The notes beneath the pieces were generated by a model. It had not been told where the DNA came from. It was given only the letters and a program-made list of their open reading frames with translations, and did not search any database. 11,541 bases of DNA from Alphaproteobacteria bacterium (GTDB taxonomy: Bacteria; Pseudomonadota; Alphaproteobacteria; RF32; CAG-239). Each line of letters opens with the position of its first letter. The stretch's first letter is position 1. The DNA is taken from assembly GCA_017650255.1 (NCBI GenBank), contig JAGCFG010000119.1, positions 1 to 11,541 on the forward strand. The letters run 5' to 3'. This document shows, piece after piece, positions 7,091 through 11,541 of the stretch. Made by a program: the position numbers and the translations under genes.

Positions 7091-8148
7091 CAGACAAAAT
7101 CGAACTGATCGGGCTCTCCAAACAAGAACTGGAAGAGCATATCAAAAACCTTGGCGAACCATCATTTCGCGCCAAACAAATTTGGCAATGGGTATATTTT
7201 TATGGCGAAACCGATTTTGAAAAAATGACCAACCTCTCCAAACCACTGCGCCAAAAACTCTCAGAATATTTTTATCTCACTCGCCCAAAAATTGTTGACG
7301 AGCAAATCTCCGTCGACCGCACCCACAAATGGCTTTTAGAATTTGCCGACGGTCAAAAAGTCGAAATGGTCTATATCCCCGAAGAAGACCGCGGCGCTGT
7401 CTGCATTTCTACCCAAGTTGGTTGCGCCATGGGGTGCAAATTTTGCCATACAGGCAGCCAAAAATTGACCCGCAACCTTTCTGCCGGCGAAATTGTCGCC
7501 CAATTTATGGTCGCTCGCGACGCCTATAACGAATGGAACTTGAAAGAACAAGCACGCATGCTCTCCAACATTGTCGTCATGGGCATGGGTGAGCCTTTTC
7601 AAAATTTTGATAACCTGCAAAAAGCCGTCAAAATTCTTTCCGACGGTGAGGGAATTGCCATTTCCAAGCGCAGAATTACCATTTCCACCTCCGGCATTGT
7701 GCCGCATATTGCCGACTTTGACCAACAAATAGGCACCAAACTCGCCATCAGCCTTCACGCTCCCAACGACGAATTGCGCACCCAAATTATGCCCATCAAC
7801 AAAAAATATCCTTTAGCGGAACTGATGTCAGCCTGCCGGCAATATCAGCAAAACCATGGCGGATACATAACTTTTGAATATCTAATGTTGCAAAATTTCA
7901 ACGATACTTATACTCACGCACAAGAGTTAATGCAGTTGATGAAGAAATATCAAATCAACGCCAAATTTAATTTGATTGCTTTCAACCCGTGGCCGGGGTG
8001 CGACTTTGTTCCCAGTTCCAACAACCGTATCCACGCTTTTTCGCAAGAGCTGCAAAAGCACGGCTTTGCCGCGCCGATTCGCACTGCCCGCGGACAAGAT
8101 ATATTAGCCGCCTGCGGACAGCTGAAATCCAAAAAATCTGCCGAATAG
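7087..8148 (+). CDS. rlmN: 23S rRNA (adenine-C2)-methyltransferase / tRNA A37 C2-methyltransferase RlmN
   Basis: 353 residues from the ATG at 7087, complete. A radical-SAM enzyme that methylates C2 of A2503 in 23S rRNA and A37 in some tRNAs. The 4Fe-4S cysteines are C113, C117 and C120 (CX3CX2C in VGCAMGCKFCHTG). The two methyl-transfer cysteines are C106 (AVCIST) and C343 (DILAACGQL); they lie 237 residues apart and 7 before the cluster, the same spacing as C118 and C355 of E. coli RlmN. MGMGEPFQNFDN binds S-adenosylmethionine. The start was chosen at 7087 over the in-frame GTG at 7078 because ATGA overlaps the ialB stop, typical of translational coupling; no separate SD is obvious. It is co-transcribed with ialB. 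The cytoplasmic protein should be active. Confidence 0.96.
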   Translation: MTDKIELIGLSKQELEEHIKNLGEPSFRAKQIWQWVYFYGETDFEKMTNLSKPLRQKLSEYFYLTRPKIVDEQISVDRTHKWLLEFADGQKVEMVYIPEEDRGAVCISTQVGCAMGCKFCHTGSQKLTRNLSAGEIVAQFMVARDAYNEWNLKEQARMLSNIVVMGMGEPFQNFDNLQKAVKILSDGEGIAISKRRITISTSGIVPHIADFDQQIGTKLAISLHAPNDELRTQIMPINKKYPLAELMSACRQYQQNHGGYITFEYLMLQNFNDTYTHAQELMQLMKKYQINAKFNLIAFNPWPGCDFVPSSNNRIHAFSQELQKHGFAAPIRTARGQDILAACGQLKSKKSAE

Positions 8149-8158
8149 AATAAAAAAA

Positions 8159-8217
8159 GTCATCCCTCCAAAAACGACAGTTTTTGGTCAGAGGATCTAC
8201 AAATCTTATGACCAAAA
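8159..8217. repeat. REP-like nested palindromic element
   Basis: The segment opens with GTCATCC and closes with ATGAC (8208-8212). It contains a perfect 8-bp hairpin, CCAAAAAC-GACA-GTTTTTGG (8168-8187), framed by ATCC(C)TC and GAGGAT, and an overlapping second hairpin (8182-8217). The wording GTCATCC...GAGGATCTA recalls, from memory, extragenic palindromes of Alphaproteobacteria, with the arms turned AT-rich. Copy number elsewhere in the genome cannot be seen here. Confidence 0.45.
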
Positions 8218-8221
8218 TTTT
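8182..8221 (+). terminator. Probable rho-independent terminator of ialB-rlmN
   Basis: TTTTGGTCA (8182-8190) pairs perfectly with TGACCAAAA (8209-8217); after one G/A mismatch, AGGAT pairs with ATCTT (one G-U), leaving loop CTACAA. The stem is followed by TTTT, then CCCC, then a further T-rich run at 8231-8244. The short first T-run lowers confidence. Its 5' arm is shared with the 8168-8187 hairpin, so only one of the two can form at a time. Confidence 0.5.
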
Positions 8222-8238
8222 CCCCTTGCATTTTTTGT

Positions 8239-8270
8239 CTTTTTGTCCTACAAAAAGTCTATCGACTTTT
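8239..8270. repeat. Pair of overlapping small hairpins before the 8295 gene
   Basis: CTTTTTGT-CCT-ACAAAAAG (8239-8257) is a perfect 8-bp hairpin. AAAAGTC-TATC-GACTTTT (8253-8270) is a perfect 7-bp hairpin that uses the same AAAAG. They are mutually exclusive. The second is followed by ATTATT. Both stems are A/T-rich and weak. No clear promoter for the 8295 gene was found in 8218-8294. Confidence 0.4.
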
Positions 8271-8294
8271 ATTATTAACTTAAAATTATAAATT

Positions 8295-8975
8295 ATGAAT
8301 TTTTACATTATCGCTTACAGCATTTTGTTTGTGATGATTGCAGCATTTGCCATAACGGTATATAAGCTGCTCAACAAACTACCGGATGTAACACCGGAAC
8401 AAAAAGAGACTGTTTCTCCCGACAACACGGAAGAAACCGCCGATGGTGCTCCCGTTAAGGAGGAAGAAAATTCTGATGACACTCCTGCCACAGAGGAAGA
8501 ATACTCCGCCTCCACCCCTGCTTTGTCATACTTTCGCAACGGCAGAAAAAAACAAAGAATGCATTTCATTCGTTACAAATCACCATATTATGGAACAAAT
8601 GAAATCGCTGTCTATTACCCGCGCTTATTCACCAAAAGAAAGTTTGACGATGTGAAAGGGATTATCATCGAGAACAAATTTGTTCTTCTGCGCGAAATTT
8701 TCTTGACCAGAATGCTCCCCGGAGACATTTGCGAAATTGCCAAACAATTTGAAGGACATCTCCCGACCGAGGAACAGATTAAAAAAGTCTTCGAGTACAA
8801 GGACGAAATCTCAAAAATGTTGGAAATAATCGGCGAAGAACCATTGGATCCGAGAGAATATCTCTACGTAGAAGAAGGTGCCACGTACGACTACTGCCTT
8901 AATTTTGAGAACGGCAACGACTACCCCGCTGATTGCGACGAAAATGTGTCTGCTTTTCTGGTTATGGAACTCTAA
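8295..8975 (+). CDS. Membrane-anchored protein with DUF1566/Lcl-like C-terminal region
   Basis: 226 residues. A single hydrophobic helix spans about 3-24 with K/R just after it. An acidic Pro/Thr/Glu linker (about 30-78) contains an 11-residue imperfect tandem repeat, KEEENSDDTPA / TEEEYSASTPA (55-76). The rest is globular. Residues about 142-226 follow the pattern of the DUF1566 (Lcl C-terminal) domain: a GHLPTEEQIKKVF segment like the usual RLPT motif, a helix ending ML..IGEEPL, an EYLYVEE segment where YWSSTE is expected, YCLNFENG like the usual V-NF-NG, and a final hydrophobic strand. The match is by pattern memory and may be wrong. Topology is uncertain: the basic residues after the helix favour a cytoplasmic globular part. 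The ATG has an A/T-rich leader and no Shine-Dalgarno. It is probably an operon with the small gene 11 bases downstream. Function unknown. Confidence 0.7.
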   Translation: MNFYIIAYSILFVMIAAFAITVYKLLNKLPDVTPEQKETVSPDNTEETADGAPVKEEENSDDTPATEEEYSASTPALSYFRNGRKKQRMHFIRYKSPYYGTNEIAVYYPRLFTKRKFDDVKGIIIENKFVLLREIFLTRMLPGDICEIAKQFEGHLPTEEQIKKVFEYKDEISKMLEIIGEEPLDPREYLYVEEGATYDYCLNFENGNDYPADCDENVSAFLVMEL

Positions 8976-8986
8976 AAATTTATGTT

Positions 8987-9145
8987 ATGAAGATAGTCCT
9001 GATCATCTATGCCGTATATTGCATAGCGGTATCAATTTTTACCTATATCGGGTACAAATTGTTCCAGAAAAAACAGAAAAACCAAAAAGACAAAGAAGAG
9101 GAAAGTGAAGAAATTCACAAAAACATCCTCTACGGACTTGAATAA
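8987..9145 (+). CDS. 52-residue single-helix membrane microprotein
   Basis: Starting at the ATG at 8987, the peptide is 52 residues: a hydrophobic helix (about 3-23, with several Tyr and Ile), then a highly charged tail (KLFQKKQKN...EEESEEIHKN) and a hydrophobic end, NILYGLE. An earlier in-frame ATG at 8933 would overlap the 8295 gene by 43 bases and add a non-membrane extension, so it was not chosen. No SD is visible; the leader is AAAATTTATGTT. The 11-base gap to the upstream gene and the terminator 6 bases downstream make this the last gene of a two-gene unit. It resembles small accessory membrane proteins in general form only; no family is recognised. Confidence 0.55.
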   Translation: MKIVLIIYAVYCIAVSIFTYIGYKLFQKKQKNQKDKEEESEEIHKNILYGLE

Positions 9146-9151
9146 CCCCAC

Positions 9152-9184
9152 AAAAAAGGCGACTGAACTCCAGCCGCCTTTTTT
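9152..9184. terminator. Bidirectional rho-independent terminator between 8987 gene and dnaK
   Basis: AAAAAAGGCG (9152-9161) pairs with CGCCTTTTTT (9175-9184); inside, after an A/C mismatch, CTG pairs with CAG around loop AACTC. The A-run and T-run make it work in both directions: it lies 6 bases after the small gene's stop and 17 bases beyond the dnaK stop. Confidence 0.9.
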
Positions 9185-9201
9185 CATTTTAATAACAAGA
9201 C

Positions 9202-11124
9202 TTATTTAACTTCTTCAAAGTCGGCGTCAACAACACCGTCATCTTTTGGTTGTTCTGCATTGCCGCCTGCCGCACCGGCACCCATATCAGGTCCTTGTGC
9301 GCCAGCATTTCCTGCCGCAGCCGACTGCTTATACATAGCTTCACCCAACTTCAATGAAGCTTGCATCAAACTCTCGGTTTTTTCTTTGATTACACTGATA
9401 TCGTCAGCTTCCAATGCCGTCTTCAAAGCTTTAATTTCTGTTTCGATAGCATTTTTATCAGCCTCAGAAATTTTATCGGCATTTTCTTTCAAAGTCTTTT
9501 CGGTTGTGTGCACCAAAGCCTCTGCCTGATTCTTAGCCTCGACAACTTCTTTCTTCTTCTTGTCGGCTTCGGCATTTGCCTCAGCATCTTTCACCATCTT
9601 TTCAATATCGGCATCAGACAAACCGCCGCTGGCCTGAATACGAATGGCCTGCTCTTTGTTTGTCGCCTTATCTTTTGCCGAAACATTAACAATACCGTTG
9701 GCATCAATATCGAATGTAACCTCAATTTGCGGCATACCGCGCGGTGCCGGCGGAATTCCGACCAAATCAAATTGTCCCAAAAGCTTGTTGTCAGCAGCCA
9801 TTTCTCTTTCACCTTGGAACACTCTGATAGTAACCGCACTTTGTCCGTCTTCGGCAGTTGAGAAAACTTGGCTCTTGCGTGTCGGAATTGTGGTATTTCT
9901 GTCAATCAAACGTGTAAATACACCACCCAATGTTTCAATACCCAAAGACAACGGAGTAACATCAAGCAACAAAACATCTTTGACATCGCCCATCAAAACA
10001 CCGCCCTGAATAGCTGCACCAACAGCAACAACTTCATCAGGATTAACACCTTTGTGTGGCTCTTTTCCGAATATTTCTTTAACTTTTTCCTGAACTTTTG
10101 GCATACGAGTCATACCGCCGACCAAAATAACTTCTTTAATGTCACCTGCGGTCAAACCTGCATCTGCCAAAGCTTTTTTACAAGGAGCAACCGTGCGTTC
10201 AATCAAATCATCTACCAAAGATTCAAGTTTTGCTCTGGTCAATTTGATATTCAAGTGTTTAGGACCTGTTGCATCTGCAGTAATAAACGGCAAATTAACA
10301 TCTGTCTGAGTTGCGGAAGAAAGCTCGATTTTAGCTTTTTCTGCAGCTTCTTTCAAACGTTGCAAAGCCAAACGGTCGTTTTTCAAATCAATACCGCTCT
10401 CTTTTTTGAACTCATCGGCCAAATAGTTAACAATACGTTGGTCAAAATCTTCACCGCCCAAAAAAGTATCACCGTTTGTTGACTTAACTTCAAAAACACC
10501 GTCGCCGATTTCCAAAATGGAAATATCAAATGTACCGCCACCCAAGTCATAAACAGCAATTGTTCCTGTTGTATTTTTATCCAAGCCATAAGCCAAAGCA
10601 GCCGCTGTCGGCTCGTTAATAATACGCAAAACATCCAAACCGGCAATTTTTCCGGCATCTTTGGTGGCTTGACGCTGAGAGTCATTAAAATATGCCGGAA
10701 CGGTAATAACTGCCTTGTCAATTTTTTCGCCCAAATAAGCCTCGGCATATTCCTTAATCTTTTGCAAAACAATCGCCGAAATCTGCGAAGGAGCATATTT
10801 TTGTCCCTTAACCTCAACCCATGCATCGCCGTTATCACCGGAGATAATCTTGAACGGAACCAACTTTTTATCTTTTTCGACTTCTGCCGAATCAAATCTG
10901 CGCCCAATCAAACGTTTAATTGCAAACAATGTATTTTCCGGATTTGTAACCGCCTGACGTTTTGCCGCCGCACCGACCAATCTTTCATTGTCCGTAAAAG
11001 CCACAATTGAAGGGGTTGTTCTTGCTCCTTCGCTGTTCTCCAAAACTTTGGCATCTTTGCCCTCCATAACGGCAAAACAAGAGTTTGTTGTACCAAGGTC
11101 AATACCAATAACTTTATTACTCAT
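9202..11124 (-). CDS. dnaK: Chaperone protein DnaK (Hsp70)
   Basis: 640 residues, the usual full length. The N-terminal ATPase domain has the phosphate-1 loop [10 protein letters not shown] (residues 6-15), [52 protein letters not shown] and [11 protein letters not shown]. The interdomain linker is [15 protein letters not shown]; the substrate-binding domain contains FQGERE and [17 protein letters not shown]; the lid is helical, and a Gly/Ala-rich segment leads to [10 protein letters not shown], the C-terminal tail that binds partner proteins. It folds and protects cytoplasmic proteins with DnaJ and GrpE. The ATG is preceded by AGAGGA. A terminator lies 17 bases past the stop and no dnaJ follows, so the gene appears to be transcribed alone. 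A heat-shock-type promoter is visible upstream. Confidence 0.98.
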   Translation of the reverse strand: MSNKVIGIDLGTTNSCFAVMEGKDAKVLENSEGARTTPSIVAFTDNERLVGAAAKRQAVTNPENTLFAIKRLIGRRFDSAEVEKDKKLVPFKIISGDNGDAWVEVKGQKYAPSQISAIVLQKIKEYAEAYLGEKIDKAVITVPAYFNDSQRQATKDAGKIAGLDVLRIINEPTAAALAYGLDKNTTGTIAVYDLGGGTFDISILEIGDGVFEVKSTNGDTFLGGEDFDQRIVNYLADEFKKESGIDLKNDRLALQRLKEAAEKAKIELSSATQTDVNLPFITADATGPKHLNIKLTRAKLESLVDDLIERTVAPCKKALADAGLTAGDIKEVILVGGMTRMPKVQEKVKEIFGKEPHKGVNPDEVVAVGAAIQGGVLMGDVKDVLLLDVTPLSLGIETLGGVFTRLIDRNTTIPTRKSQVFSTAEDGQSAVTIRVFQGEREMAADNKLLGQFDLVGIPPAPRGMPQIEVTFDIDANGIVNVSAKDKATNKEQAIRIQASGGLSDADIEKMVKDAEANAEADKKKKEVVEAKNQAEALVHTTEKTLKENADKISEADKNAIETEIKALKTALEADDISVIKEKTESLMQASLKLGEAMYKQSAAAGNAGAQGPDMGAGAAGGNAEQPKDDGVVDADFEEVK

Positions 11125-11131
11125 ATCAAAA

Positions 11132-11137
11132 TCCTCT
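11132..11137 (-). promoter_or_regulatory. Ribosome-binding site of dnaK
   Basis: On the minus strand AGAGGA lies 7 bases before the dnaK ATG, fixing the start at 11124. Confidence 0.8.
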
Positions 11138-11161
11138 TTTGTTAAACTTTTTCTATCTCGT

Positions 11162-11191
11162 TATATAGGAATAAAAAAAAGCCGATGCAAG
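11162..11191 (-). promoter_or_regulatory. dnaK promoter, with features of both sigma-70 and alphaproteobacterial sigma-32
   Basis: On the minus strand TTGCAT (11185-11190) and TATATA (11162-11167) are separated by exactly 17 bases. The same DNA reads CTTG (11188-11191), 18 bases, CCTATAT (11163-11169), which fits the alphaproteobacterial RpoH pattern CTTG...CYTATNT as I remember it. Transcription would start near 11155, about 30 bases before the ATG. No CIRCE repeat (HrcA operator) was seen. Heat induction through RpoH is therefore inferred. Confidence 0.6.
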
Positions 11192-11200
11192 TGCACCGGC
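11173..11200 (-). terminator. Rho-independent terminator of the DUF1653 gene
   Basis: On the minus strand GCCGGTGC (one G-U pair) pairs with GCATCGGC around loop ACTT (11181-11200), followed by eight T (11173-11180). It lies 33 bases after the stop of the DUF1653 gene. The dnaK -35 element is within the hairpin. Confidence 0.88.
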
Positions 11201-11218
11201 AAATTTTTATAAAAATTT
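11201..11218. repeat. Perfect 18-bp A/T palindrome upstream of the dnaK promoter
   Basis: AAATTTTTATAAAAATTT equals its own reverse complement. It contains only A and T and lies about 10 to 27 bases upstream of the dnaK -35, where an UP element contacting the polymerase alpha subunit would sit. It may instead be an incidental A/T-rich tract. Confidence 0.6.
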
Positions 11219-11233
11219 TTATACATAGTCGCA

Positions 11234-11446
11234 TCAAATTTTTTCAAACCGCGGCTTTCCGTCCACAATTTCATCCCACATCTTTAGCGGCCTGCACCAC
11301 ACCTGCCCCTCAGGAAAACTCTCCGACTTATACAATGCCTTATAAACCACCATATCTTCCAAAGTTTCCGAATGTTTGGCAATCGCCACCACCTGATAAT
11401 TTTTGTGGTTTTTATAATGCTTATAAACCGCTCCGATTTCCGGCAT
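11234..11446 (-). CDS. DUF1653 family protein
   Basis: 70 residues from the ATG at 11446. The sequence follows the DUF1653 pattern closely: GAVYKHYKNHKNYQVVAIA, then ARHSE-like KHSETLEDMVVYKALY, then VWCRPLKMWDEIV and the closing PRFEKI. It is a small all-beta cytoplasmic protein of unknown biochemical function, widely distributed in bacteria. An upstream TTG (11494) and ATG (11488) are in frame, but 11446 is preceded by AGAGGG with a 4-base gap, the family normally begins at this point, and the upstream gene's stop lies just before at 11460-11462. It ends in the terminator that carries the dnaK -35. Confidence 0.88.
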   Translation of the reverse strand: MPEIGAVYKHYKNHKNYQVVAIAKHSETLEDMVVYKALYKSESFPEGQVWCRPLKMWDEIVDGKPRFEKI

Positions 11447-11450
11447 CACA

Positions 11451-11456
11451 CCCTCT
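11451..11456 (-). promoter_or_regulatory. Ribosome-binding site deciding the DUF1653 start
   Basis: On the minus strand AGAGGG precedes the ATG at 11446 by four bases. Neither of the earlier in-frame start codons (11494, 11488) has a comparable site. Confidence 0.7.
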
Positions 11457-11459
11457 GCA

Positions 11460-11541
11460 TCAGCCAATTTCAAAAGGACTTTCTTCATTTTCAATCAAAT
11501 CTATCGCCAAAGAAAAATCGTTAGAATTGCAAGAATAAATC
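11460..11541 (-). CDS. C-terminal end of an unidentified gene (5' partial)
   Basis: One minus-strand frame is open from the window edge to a TGA at 11460-11462, giving 26 residues that end LIENEESPFEIG. The other two frames hit stops sooner. The stop lies 13 bases before the DUF1653 ATG, with that gene's ribosome site in between, which is the usual spacing inside an operon. The fragment is too short to assign, and chance openness over 78 bases is possible. Confidence 0.45.
   Translation of the reverse strand, partial: IYSCNSNDFSLAIDLIENEESPFEIG

Noticed and set aside
8933..8986. Earlier ATG for the 52-residue microprotein
   Set aside because: It overlaps the preceding gene by 43 bases and adds a Cys-rich stretch that looks like shadow translation of that gene.
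9361..10482. Long open frames antisense to dnaK
   Set aside because: They are explained by the codon bias of dnaK on the other strand; their translations are Phe/Cys/Asn-rich with no domain.
11446..11494. TTG/ATG starts upstream of the DUF1653 ATG
   Set aside because: They lack ribosome-binding sites, overlap the upstream reading frame and extend beyond the usual family start.
11185..11538. Plus-strand open frame of 117 codons over the DUF1653 gene
   Set aside because: It is antisense to a recognised family, rich in Pro/Ser as shadow frames are, and covers the dnaK promoter and terminator.

Overview
The window looks like chromosomal DNA of an AT-rich alphaproteobacterium, possibly host-associated. 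The evidence is an IalB-family exported protein translationally coupled to rlmN (an arrangement I know from Alphaproteobacteria), a DnaK with the alphaproteobacterial-style tail (VDADFEEV), an RlmN with alphaproteobacterial wording around its radical-SAM cysteines, and a CytoB-independent set of housekeeping genes in low-GC DNA. Species cannot be named from this window. No tRNA, rRNA, CRISPR array, insertion sequence or phage gene was found.

Layout. 1-617 (+): C-terminal part of a Glu/Lys/Gln-rich, probably disordered protein carrying a duplicated TSIEDLLKEEE motif. 627-1814 (-): a membrane-anchored TPR-like protein, convergent with the first gene. 1815-1905: a divergent promoter region. 1906-2787 (+): a three-helix membrane protein with an endonuclease/exonuclease/phosphatase (EEP)-like domain whose catalytic residues appear to be lost. 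2845-5283 (+): a Lon-family ATP-dependent protease of the YcbZ/AAA_32 type, with an intact Ser-Lys dyad. 5280-6497 (-): CCA-adding enzyme/poly(A) polymerase, its stop codon overlapping that of the protease. 6581-7090 and 7087-8148 (+): ialB-like gene and rlmN, overlapping by ATGA. 8149-8294: a non-coding stretch with nested, mutually exclusive hairpins, probably a REP-like element that also terminates rlmN. 8295-8975 and 8987-9145 (+): two small membrane-anchored proteins of unknown function without Shine-Dalgarno sites; the first has a C-terminal region like DUF1566. 9152-9184: a strong bidirectional terminator. 9202-11124 (-): dnaK. 11162-11218: the dnaK promoter, packed into the terminator of the preceding gene. 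11234-11446 (-): a DUF1653 protein. 11460-11541 (-): the tail of a further gene.

Much of the window concerns protein and RNA quality control: DnaK chaperone, Lon-type protease, tRNA 3'-end maturation and 23S rRNA/tRNA A-methylation. These are separate transcription units on both strands, not one operon. The less ordinary parts are the degenerate EEP membrane protein, the SD-less pair at 8295-9145 with the palindromic element in front, and the compact terminator/promoter arrangement upstream of dnaK.
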